Below, piece after piece: positions 13,782 through 25,300 of a stretch of 64,000 bases of DNA (its first letter is position 1; each line of letters begins with the position of its first letter). Source of the DNA: Gonatopus flavifemur. Its lineage: Eukaryota; Arthropoda; Insecta; Hymenoptera; Dryinidae. The position numbers and the translations under genes are program-made. The notes under the pieces were generated by a model, which saw only the letters and a list, made by a program, of their open reading frames with translations, searched no databases and had not been told where the DNA came from. The DNA lies in assembly GCA_018340375.1 (NCBI GenBank), contig JAFFJZ010000001.1:77802001-77866000 (forward strand), read 5' to 3'.

Positions 13782-14868
13782 TATTTATTCAATATATATT
13801 ATTTATTTTGTTTATACGGGTATAAAAGACCCTTTGGTACATAGAATATACAATTATTTGAACCACATTATATATATCATGCATCAAAGCATTAAGCATC
13901 ATGTTAAGCTCGACTACATGCATCTTATATTACAACAACAGTTAACGTGTATAATTATAGGTGAGAAGGACAATTAGATATTAAATTTGACAAATAAGAG
14001 AAAGAGAATTTCTAAGATCAGAATGAGATGAAAATAATTCAAGCACATCACTGTAAGAGTTAGCTAGGATAGATATCCGATTTACCGGATCAGAATAACC
14101 GTATCTCGATTTATAAGAAATTGGATTGAACAGTTTAGGGCGTCTTAATAAACGAGAAGGGACATTAAAACGTACAAGTCCAAGCAGTTGAGGGCAGCGA
14201 ATTTTCCCATTAACAATTTTATACAAAAATGAAAAATCATTGAACAAACGACGTGATTCTAAGGAAGGCAAGTTAAGTAGAGCCATAATCAATGAGTAAT
14301 CATGACAAGTGACGCTCAACGGACGGCCTATCCGATAGGCAGCAAAACGCAGAAACTTATGCTGAACTCTTTCCAAGTCTGTACAATCCCGAATTAAACG
14401 AGGACTCCAAATTTGAGACGCATACTCAAGATGAGGTCTAACTAAAGTACAATACAGTGTTCGAAGTGCAACAGGATCACGAAAATCTTTACAAACGCGC
14501 TTGATGAATCCGAGAGATTTCATGGAAGTACCAACTATGTAATTGTAATGATCTGAGAAGTTAAAACGAGAGTCAAATGAAACTCCAAGATCACGAACAG
14601 TATTTATAGGTGATAACAGAGAATGAGACAAGTTATAAGAAAAATGAATAGCATTTTTACCTCTATAAAATCTCATCACATGGCATTTAGTGAGATTTAA
14701 TGACATATTAGATAGCACACACCAAGATTGTAACCGATCCAAATCAGATTGCAGATTTTGAGCATCTCTGTAAGTTCTTATAATCATAAACAGTTTCAGG
14801 TCATCAGCAAAAAGAAGATGTGTGCAGTACTTGAAAATCGTCAAAAAATTATCAAAAATTTCAACCTA
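13782..14868 (-). mobile_element. 5'-truncated non-LTR (LINE) retrotransposon remnant
   Basis: Read on the minus strand, this is the 3' end of a non-LTR element. It holds the C-terminal part of the reverse transcriptase (see the CDS entry), about 170-200 nt of 3' UTR, and an A/T-rich tail with aataaa-like words at 13782-13812. Homology begins abruptly just upstream of the catalytic FADD motif, where a TAG at 14866-14868 closes the frame. This is the usual result of incomplete target-primed reverse transcription. I found no convincing target-site duplication. The element is antisense to the proposed host intron. It is probably of the Jockey/CR1-like group, judged from the FADD and LEYASQIWSP-type motifs, but the clade is not certain. 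Confidence 0.85.
13981..14844 (-). pseudogene. Reverse transcriptase C-terminal fragment of a non-LTR retrotransposon
   Basis: An open frame of 287 codons with no ATG at its beginning: it opens after a TAG at 14866-14868, with a TTG at 14842-14844 as its first start-like codon, and it ends at TAA 13981-13983. The catalytic motif FADDLKLF is at residues 12-19. It is followed by palm/thumb signatures: NMSLNLTKC at 46-54, VRDLGVSFD at 83-91 and LVRPHLEYASQIWSP at 134-148. These are typical of arthropod LINE reverse transcriptases. The endonuclease, the gag-like ORF and the N-terminal two thirds of the RT are missing, so the copy cannot be autonomous. The remaining frame has no internal stop or frameshift, so the insertion may be fairly recent, or selection or chance has kept it open. 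It has no host function that I can infer. Confidence 0.88.
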
Positions 14869-16874
14869 ATTGTGCTCTGCGATAATTTTTTCAAGTAATA
14901 ATCAATTTTCAATAGTTCATAAATGTTTTATGGACTGAAGAAAACCATATTTTCCAAGGAGAAAGTGTAATGAAGTGGAAGAGAGAATTCTATATACAAA
15001 ATTATATATCATTTTGAAAATATCTCCACACGGGAGATAATGATTTTTGTATATTTTCTATAAAATTCTTTCCATTAAGAGAGATCGAATACAAATTTCA
15101 ATTCCATTTCATTATTCATCATCCTGTCGTCTATTTCATTACATTTTCTCCTTGAATTATAATTATAATTATAAGCAAGTTAGCAATGACTGGACAATCA
15201 CAGAATGTTTGTAAACCCTATCTCCGCAACGAACCTTGTAATATTCAAGATGATGATCAAACGAGTTCAACATCCCAATAGCACGAATAGGGATGAGGTG
15301 TCTTTGGACAAATCAGAATCTTCGAAACCAAAGATATACAATTGCAAGATACCGATGTTTTCAGTATATATGAATACGTAGCATTAATATAGTACCGCGG
15401 TATGTATAGTCCGATAGATGAATTTCTACCGTCAGAATGCCCAAGCAACTTGTCCCTTTTACGATGTGATATACCTACGGAAATGGGCGACCACTCGACA
15501 AAGTTACTCCATAAACCCTCGAGGGCCCGCCCCGATGAAGCGATTTTGTCGGTGACTTATCGGTAACTTGCTCTCTTTCTCTATTCGTCCTTTCACTTCG
15601 ATTACTATTATATTCTCAATTTATATTCTCCTTTTATGTGTGTTATTATATACATCTGTGTTTTGTAATGGCTTTCACTTTCATCTGTTCATTATAAGGA
15701 AAAACACTGGTAATTGAAAATGAAGAGAAAGAAATATTCGATGTGCGTGAATATTTTTAATGTCTGTATTCAGAGAATTGATTTTTAGAGTAGGAGAAAA
15801 AGTATTGGATAGGAGCGTTAATCGAATATGGATATTTCATATCAATAAGATTCAACAGTATTTTTACGGTATTAAAAATTGTTATGAAACATCTACACAT
15901 TATTTTTAGATAATTTCGACAGGGCAAAGTATGTGTGCACCAAGTCGCAGCCAAAACAAGCAAAATCAAACTTTGAATGGGAACACCCTGGATATGAACA
16001 CTTGCTGCACATTGCAATGTCAAGTTCCATTCCGAATGTATATAATTCTCCTCAAATTTTCTCTCCCAATAACAATTTTTCGTATATTTGAACATCAATC
16101 TACCTTATGTTTGCAATCCCACTCACATTCCCCGACATTTGAAAATCGTGAAACCGTAGTATCATTCCCAAAATACATCCCCGATGCACAGGTTTCCGTT
16201 CAAATAATTCTTCATAATTTTGTCTGAAATTGAAATGGAAATCCCTGCGAATTTCACTGAATACCAAAAGCTTCTTCCTCCAACTCCTCCCTATGACGCT
16301 TTGAAAAAGTCAAGAAGTCGACTCGCGCGCAAAATAGAAAAATCCCATTCCTGTCGATCGAACGAGTACGGGATTGCGAAACCCTATTCTGGATTTCGAT
16401 CAGAGTTTCTCTACTCTCCTCTCACTCTTCACAATATAACTAGAAGTATATAACTACATTTAACTTCGTTAAAACATATCTTTAATACATAAATTTTTAT
16501 CGATTCGGATCTCGTTATTTATAATCATATCGTATCGAATTCAGAAAGAATTTTTGATCTTCATGTTCACGAACCACACCCTCGTATCCTAATATCAATC
16601 GAATTCGTTAAATTCGATATCGTCGTTCGTGCACGTCGATGGATCATATAACAATCATATCGTTCATTCGTCATTTCATATAAATCAAGAATTATGTTTG
16701 ACATTACTTTTTTTCCCGCAATTGATTCTTTGTATGGTGGAGGATTGAATTTCGCAGGATCCTCTTGTTTGTGGAATACAAATTCTCTGTCGTTCTGGAA
16801 TAAAAATATATTGTCTACCGTAATCAAATTAAATTCCACTCGACAAAGGACTGGAGGGAAGAGATGAACGGGGG

Positions 16875-16888
16875 GAGAGAGAGAGAGA
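16875..16888. repeat. GA dinucleotide run
   Basis: Short GA repeat just upstream of the hairpin at 16913-16938. Confidence 0.7.
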
Positions 16889-16912
16889 TGTGACCAAAGA
16901 ATCCACAAGGAA

Positions 16913-16938
16913 ATAAATACACCGTTTGGTGTATTTAT
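16913..16938. repeat. Perfect 11-bp hairpin with 4-nt loop
   Basis: ATAAATACACC is followed by GTTT and then its exact reverse complement. It is too short for a microRNA precursor. It may be a small palindrome or cruciform-type sequence. Confidence 0.7.
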
Positions 16939-19900
16939 CGTACATCGAGACTCGGTTAAACGATGAACCTTCCTTTTATATGTGCTCTCAAGTGCTTTCG
17001 AGGAAACATGCCCACTCAGCCCAATCCTAAATCCGGTTGGTCTTGCAATCTTCGTCTGAGATCGGCCATTGCGGGTTCCCCTTTAATAGGCTCTACGTGT
17101 TCGCGAATACATCCGCGATGATGGCTAAGCTCTCTGCACTTTTTTTGCTTTCTCTGATATTATCGTTATTGTCATAGTTATTAGTAGTCGAGAGCAGATC
17201 TCATCCCCCGTTTATACAGAAAATTAGGGGATTGTGATTGCGGAATGAAGAAAAAAGAAAAATCAGGAGAAGAAAAGATCATTAGGGAGAATAATTGATA
17301 TATTTTCGACATAATTAAACGTGGAAATGTGTCACGTCGATTTTCATTTGTATCAATTTGCACCGACTTTCCGCTCTGTTTGCCATGTCGTATTTTTGTG
17401 GGATTTTATCTCTGTCTCGTCGACTGTCACGTCAATTCAATTTCGTGAAAAGAAGGCTCCCAAATATTGATTCTAATACTCTAACCAACGCTACTATGGG
17501 AACCAGGGTCGAAAATTAATCATGGAATTGGTCGTTTGATGAACTTTGTTGGAGCGATGAGTTTTTCCTTCAACAAAGTGGGAAGAGATTATAAAATTCG
17601 AATTGATTCTTGTTCTTTAGAAGCTCGTTTATGGAGGTTCATTATGTTGATAGGATTGAAATTTATGTAGTCCATGTCATTCTTTAACGTAATGGAAATA
17701 ATCATCGGTGGTCTCGAACTTCTCTTTTAAGGTAATCCGGGTTTTCTTTGTATCATATGAATGGGATTAGATTGATCTGCAAGGTAAGTAAGTTGAATTC
17801 AACGTCATGGTGAATGGTTGTTGCGATTGCAGCTGTGCAACCGCCGGCTTTTGTGATTTTCTCATTATCGAAGTAGAAGAGGACAAGTCTTTTTCAATCT
17901 TGAGATAGTTGCTCAATCTTCTTTTCCCCATTTGTTCCTCGTCGTTTTGTATCCAAGGAAGACGAACTTCACGTGATTTTAAAAGATTACCTTTCCCGTC
18001 CCCTTATCTTTTCCCTCTTCGTCATTATTATCAAGATTTTTACATCGAAGAGTATTTGTTCCTTCTTTATTGCATTTATCGATATTACACATTATCCTTC
18101 GTTAGTCTCTTAAATTTCCTTTGACTGAAAAGAAAAAACTTGCTTACTTGGTATTGTTCGTTTGTTTTCCCGGAATTCTTTCTCTGTTTCGATCATCAAT
18201 CAACATTACCGATCGTATTATGTTTTATTCTTTTTAATTTTCAGCTTGGTTATTATTTTAATCTTTCATATGCGATGCGATAACATCCATTTGCTGATTC
18301 AACAAGACAAATTATCTGGATTCATTGCTCCTCTTGAATATAAATATATACTCAAGCAAGTATGTGTTTACTTATATACTCTGTATCCACTGTTTCACCC
18401 GTCAACTTTCATCTCGCAAAGAGCGAATGCTCTCTTTTCGCTCCTATCTCGGAGGAACGAGAGGAAAAAGAAAGAAGAGGGGTGAAACTTTTTCGTAATG
18501 CCAACGTCTATCAAAGATGGATGATCCGAAAAATAATTGAAACATCCATAGCTGAAAGATATGATAACAATTGACAAGAATAGAGTAAGTAAAATCTGTA
18601 TATTCCACCCTATCTTACATTTGTCTATTTCTATCTCTCGCAAACATTATTTGATATTTTAATGTTTTTCAAACACCAGTCAATTTCATTGATTTTACGT
18701 TGTGAGCATCGTGTAGGGGAACAAAAAAAACGACGTGACGGAAGAAAAAAGAGTTGTCGACGTGGCACCTATTACCTATCATCCACAACTTGCGTGACGA
18801 TGAATGATAAAATTTTATTGATCGAGCTTCGATATTTGTACAAATACGTATATTACGTCTTGCGGTGCAATACTTTTTTGCTTTATTTCAAAGTTATTAT
18901 GTTCAATATTATTCCTGAGCTATGTGTTCTATTACAGCACTATCGATTATCAGATTTTATTTTCAAGCTCCTGATCGATCGCACAAAATAGGCGGGGTGT
19001 TTGATTCAATTTCAATTCATGTTGTACTTTACTTGTCGGGATAAGACGAGTTGAGGAACAGTAAATTGTGCGGAAGAAACTCGCTCTAATCACTCTCAGG
19101 ACAATAAAATCCTATAGGGGATCGAATTGCGAATTCAGTTATTTGCAATGAAATTATGAGACCTGAATAAATGTTTGTTTTTTCACTCTGTATTATGAAC
19201 TTCATTTTGAATTCCTGGGTTGCCAAGAGGGAATAATTTTGAAGAACAGAAAAAAAATTGAACCCCCACAACTTCGTCAGCGAAAAATCCTTGTTCCTAG
19301 TAGATTTTAATGGGTTATCAAGGTGATGAAAAATGGAAAAACAAATAAGATGACGAAGGTTACAGAGAAACTTCACCCAACATTCCAACTCAAACCGCAC
19401 GAACCAAACAGGAAACAAATAAATTTTCCTATACGAATTTTCTTGTTTTCCAGCGGTATCCTCTTCCCCGTCCCTTGGGTCTCCTTTTAATCGATACTCT
19501 CGTATTTATTTCCTTCCCTTTTTTTCGTGGACTTCTTTCCCCAAGTGGCCCAATGCGAACACTCTGTGTCACGTGTGAACGCTGGAAATATACCAATTCA
19601 CAAAGTTCCAGTTAAACTTGTGCTATCGATCCAACCTTGGATATTTTTACATAAACGAACTTGCCGCATGTTGCGAGTTTTTACCGCACGTCGTTCAACC
19701 GTGCGCTATATTTTTTGTATCTTTACAGTCGTAGGTACTCTCATGGATTCCCATCACGATCTTTTCGTTGTTGATATCCACGAATGGAAATTGTTTTGGC
19801 AAGTCGGAAAAAACTCCGCGTGCACACAAATTTTATTTGAAACGAAATCTTCGTTCCGTTGCCGAAGGTTTTTCCTCGCTATGTAAATAACGATCTACAA

Positions 19901-22231
19901 GTTTATTACCGAGTTATGTGCTCTGAGAGAAACCGACCTATCCACCTACCTCAACATCGATTGTTTCGAATAAAAATTTGAGCATCTTCCTCTCTTCTAT
20001 GAATTCTCTATGAAAATTTGAATATTTATAAAAATATTCTGCACGCGTTTGAGGATCAGTCGTTTGCTCGTGTAATTACTAATAAATGGGAGTTCAAAGT
20101 GATTGTAAAAGTTAGAAGAAACTATTACTATTACGATATAACAAAAGTTCTTGTATCTTATCGTGGTGAACGAGCGGCAGTTGAGTCATAAAGTAGAAGT
20201 CAACTATCGATACTGTTCACATGTAACCACAGATTATACCGAAACCACTTAAGGGACGTTGGTTACACGAAGGGACATAAAATTACACTTTAAACTACCT
20301 AGAAGTACAATGACTTTGATTATTGTTAAGTGAACAAGGTGGTCTCGTAAAAATATATATTTATTCATGGCATTTCATTTTATGAACTTGATATGAAAAT
20401 GTATCTGAAAACTATCGACTGATCTTCTCCATGAATATCTTATTTTCAATTTATGGTGATGTGGTTGCATCATCCTTTAACACTCATTCGGATTTTTCCT
20501 GGTTTTGAACTTGCCTTGAAGACGCCTTGGACGCAAAGGATCCGAATCGATCCGAGCCAGAAGGAATGAAGAATACACTGAAAAAGAAGTTTCGCAAAAT
20601 TATTTACATGAAACATGGACAAAAATGTTTTTTTTTTTATAGCTTTAATTTTAAAATAAAAACAGAAGGGGATGAAAATAAGAGGAGATTTAGAGTTGGA
20701 TATTTCAAGATATTTAATCGGCTCGAATGACGTAGAAATGCTTCAAAAATGATATCGAATAACATGTATTGATAAAAACACTTTTTCAATACCCTTCATA
20801 GTTCAATTTTTGAAATAACTCTGAATCCACAGAAATGAACTTTTCTCCCTTTCTAGGTTACGTACAGCAGTTTTGAATTTCACGGACTATCGGTGCACGT
20901 ATTGTTTATCACAAACAGTTACTTTCCAATTGACAGACAGATGTAGTTGATTAGTATAAAGAATGAAGTATTGATCTCTTCTATCTAAATTGTTTCGAAA
21001 CTTTGAATTTGTTTTTCTCGAAATTATGTTTTCAAACTTCACTTGAAATTTCAATTGTAACTTTCCAATGGGATTATGTGATTCAGTACACAGGATTTTA
21101 ACGATTGATTTATCAACAAATACAGTCATTTTTCACCTTCGAAAATGCGAAGTGTTTTTTTCCAGCGTGTCTCCTACTTGTTTTTCAAACTCAATATATT
21201 CTCAAATTCATGTGTATTTCACTATTCGATAACGTGTAGATAATACAGACATATGTTATTTTGTCCTGAGTGCAGCTGTATGACATTTTTATTGACAACC
21301 ATTGTCAACATTGTATACAAAAATTGAAATAGAGAAACACAAATCCCTGAAGTGATTTTGCATAAGCTCTTTGAGTTTAATCAGCAAAAAGTCTAAAAAA
21401 TTCCTTCTTTCAGCTTTCAAACGCATATTATTCCTCAAAAGTCACTGTAATCCGTAGATTAACGAGCAATCCTAATCAAAGTTCCCAAAGAAATTTCAAA
21501 GGAATTCGATTGTTCTGTTAGAATTGATGATTTATCTAATTCCGTATCTCACAAAAGAAATAAACTCGATGAATTTTTAATCTACTTATTTCAATTAGCT
21601 TTAGTACTACATCGCTGTAGCATTAAAGTCATGACGCACGGAACGTTTAGCGCATGACACCTGCTCACACAACATATATTACCCAATAAACTGAAAAGCA
21701 TCTGACTTTACTGCAACGTTATTGCCTACTAGGATTATTTTTTAAGTAAAATCAATCCTGTCATTGGAAAATTGCATTTTACAAATGAAACCTGGGAAGT
21801 ATTTTTGTTTTCGGGAAAACATGATCAAAAGTCATCATCTTCGAGGAGACCTAATAGAAATAAGGCTATTTACCTTGGGCCCTAGTTACAAAATAGTTTT
21901 AAAAGGATGTTCAAAGGAGCGCTATGATATATTTATATTGTGATTGAATATAATTAAAACTTACCACACATATCTCGCGCTTCTTTCTACACATTTTCCA
22001 TATATATTTGCTGTATTGGAACTCATTATAGAGGTTTTTATATAATCACAAAAGGCTTTCAAATCCACAATAAAAGAGTATAAAGTTCCGTGCGTGTAGG
22101 ATGGAAAATTTCACGTTGAAAACAATTGAATGCGCGTAATGGAATTTCAGAAGGTAACGAACGATCCTTTGAGATGATTTTTCAAAATACTTTTCTTATG
22201 GCTCATGGATAATATTCAACCGTGTTCAATG

Positions 22232-22315
22232 TGAATATTTTTCTTTTGTTTCCAGGTGAGTGTCCCGGAATTCCAGTTCGTTCGTCGGACGAATGCGTCC
22301 TTTATGATGGTAAGC
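22232..22315 (+). other. Candidate recursive splice site (ratchet point 3) with 54-nt RS-exon or coding microexon
   Basis: The tract atttttcttttgtttccag ends at 22255. GTGAGT follows directly at 22256-22261, and a second donor, GTAAGC, begins at 22310. The mini-exon 22256-22309 is 54 nt, a multiple of three. Frame 1 is open, and frame 3 is open and cysteine-bearing (ECPGIPVRSSDECVLYDG), so in-frame inclusion as an 18-codon cassette is possible. That would resemble Drosophila Ubx microexons, which also regenerate a donor at their 5' edge. It lies 11.8 kb downstream of ratchet point 2. I cannot tell from sequence whether it acts as a pure ratchet point or an alternative exon. Confidence 0.55.
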
Positions 22316-22375
22316 CATAAACCAACGCACCCCTTCACCCATTCTTCACCGTATGCTAGGTGGTGAACGCTCGGT

Positions 22376-22398
22376 TTCTCTCTCTCTCTCTCTTTCTC
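22376..22398. repeat. CT dinucleotide microsatellite
   Basis: A TC/CT run 66 nt past the downstream donor of ratchet point 3. The closeness may be coincidental. Confidence 0.8.
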
Positions 22399-25300
22399 TT
22401 TTCCTCCGCACACACGTACACAATGCGGAGATTAACGAAACTCGGAGACCAAAGATAGAAGATGAAGCTAATATCTTCAGACATCCTTCTTAATTAACGT
22501 CACGATATATTCCGTTAGCTCAGGCGAATAACCGAGTTTTCCAACCGCAGAACTCACATTTCCATCTCTCAGCTTTAATGGTCATACCGTGTAGAGGGAA
22601 GTATGCCATGACGATCCGAAATTTTATGAGTATAATCAATGTGTATGGGGCGATGATCCATTTAGAAGGTATTCCTTTTTTCCATCTCAAGATGACAAGG
22701 TGTGGTTGCGTATTTCATGTTCGAGAGAAAAGCAATGCTTTATACATGATAAATTATCTCACTCTTCCATCTAAATTGTTCGAATTAAAGTAGGTAGTGC
22801 AGCAAGTTTCAGCTCGGTTGCATAGTTATTCAACGACTCATACCCAAATGGTTTAAGTTTCAAACTTTCCATCAATATCTCGACGAGGCTTCTTTTGAAC
22901 TTTCTTGATTTCTCTGGCAGCTCATTCAATATACAATAACCCTTCAATATTTTCTATAATGATATCGTGGAGAAATTCTTCGATAATAAGTCTTATTCTT
23001 CCCACTTGAATGGATTCAATTTTTATTCAAAAATCCGATTTGTTCGAGCAAGGAGTAGTTAACGGTACAATATCTTCTTCCTCAACACACATTCTTCGTT
23101 TAATTGTCATCATTTCTATATTTATAAAGCAATCCCAATTTAAAACTCCTTGTTCATAAATTCTGACTCTTTCTAGTGTTGGATAATCATCAGCACGTTA
23201 CGAAAATTGTTACAAGTGAATGAGAATTGTAGAAGTTATTCGATAGATATGTAAATTCGTAATGTTAATGATAATTCCAGTAGAATCTATACGAAACTAT
23301 CATTTACGCGCTTTTGCTTGCATTTGTACCTGGTATTTAAGTTGGTTGGAAGTTTCATGTCACTTTCCACTTTTAGAACGGTTTGAATTTCCTTCATACG
23401 CCAGCTTTGATGTTGATTTTGAGGTCGTTACCTACATACTCTCGGAGGAAAGAGGAAGAAGAGAAAGAGAAAAAAGTAATTTTATTTGAACTATGTTTAT
23501 ATTCACAATCCATTCGAGTTTTTTGAATATATAATATATTCATATCACTTCCATGTAGTCTTTTGTGAATACTCGTTACTCGTGATAATGTTAATGAAAA
23601 TGTAGACCATACGATATCAAGTTATTTCTGAATCCTGAATCGATTGAGAACACCCGCTGACTGTTCAAATCAATTTTCGGATTACTTCACATTTATTCAG
23701 TTCATAGAATCACCCGTTTTGGAATCAAGGCTAATCCTATTGAAAAGATTTGATATTTTCGTGGCCCTCGATTGGGCACCGAAGACAGAAACACACAGTT
23801 CATTTACAAGACAACTGATATTTTCTATAAGTACTCGTCGCTTTGAAGTTGCTTTCGAATTGAAGGGGAGTCCAACGAGCAAAAGACTATCTTGTCTTCA
23901 AAAGAATGGCTTGAGTCAACAGTCAAAAGTCTACTAACTGGCTGTAGCTTGAATTTGACGAAATCGAATAGATGAGAATTATTATGAATTTCCTGTTATC
24001 AAAAGAGCTATCATTCATCCAATTAGAGATTTATGGCAACTTTGTTTTCCAATTTGCAGACAACCTTGTTGCAGTTGAATATACCTTTCTTTCGCGCTCT
24101 GAATGTATTCCTCTTTTCAAAAAGATTGAATTCCCTGAAAACCGAAAGAATGCTCAAATTCGTCAAATTTTAGTTCGTAGTTCTTTGAATAAAAATAAAT
24201 TTTGAGGGAAAAGTCTTCTGAATACATGTATTTTATGTATTCCCAAATATCACTTGAGAGATTGTAACATTTTTACAACGATCAAATAATTTATGTGAGA
24301 TATTTCAGTTTTGTCGTGTATAAATGAATATTAAGAATTCTCTCTGCTGTACTTAGCGCAGATGAATCTTGAAAATCTTGTTTAATAATTAAATACAGCA
24401 TCGTACATGGAATTTTATATTGAATTTCTAAGGAATTGCAGTTCATAACGACATTGCAAATATTCTACCAGTAGTACATCTCAATTCATACGCACACCGG
24501 GAGTGTGAGATGAAAAACTTCTCAACCAGATTTCTTCTTTGATTGTTTTTTGCAAGGATTTCAAATAATTCCTTCTTCTTGTGATGATTTCATCACATAT
24601 CTTATGTTCCATCATAATAAACTATGCTCATCGATTCGTGAATCATATCAATTCCAATATAACAATGGAGTACAAGTATTCATGGTTATCAGATCGAATA
24701 AAAGAACATTTGATTGATGTATTGTCGAAGCAATAACCCTAAATATCTCATGTGACGTTCAGAATGATATAGACGTGCGATTTCTTTTATGCATTATAGA
24801 CGATAATAATATCTCTTGTGTATAACGAGCATTGTGTGCGTATAGCACGTTCATCTTTCCTTCTTCGCTGAAGTATGTCTTGTTGCTACTTTGTCCGCTT
24901 GAGAGGGAAGAGAGAGTGAGAAAGTAGAAAAAAATGGGATAGTATCCGACGAGATAATGCACCCTGGGGTGTGCTTGGCTCTTGAGGGCTCTTGTGCATT
25001 TCGTAGAACCCGCAAGAATGGGATATTGTGAATGCCATTTCGATTATTGCTAAAAAAAAACCCCGAACTTCATTATCGATAATCGTCTGCTCCCACACAA
25101 AAATACCATACCTTTTCGACAACGAAATCAATTCGATTCGTGTAAACTGAAACTTTGAAAATTCAATTCGAATTATGGGGATTTGTGCAAATTCAGGAAC
25201 TTTTTTCATAAAATTTTCCATCGGAAGAAGTTGAAGGGTCGTGATAGATAAAATACGTCACGAAGATCGAAGACTCGGTATTTAGTACTTGAGAGTGAAT

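Larger units (their letters stand above)
14869..22231. other. Intron-like segment, no gene seen
   Basis: No protein or RNA gene could be assigned. The patch 16980-17125 is visibly more GC-balanced than its surroundings and may be a conserved non-coding element. A donor-like caag|gtaagt at about 17783 has no convincing acceptor upstream. The remainder is AT-rich filler with chance open frames of up to about 120 codons. Confidence 0.5.
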
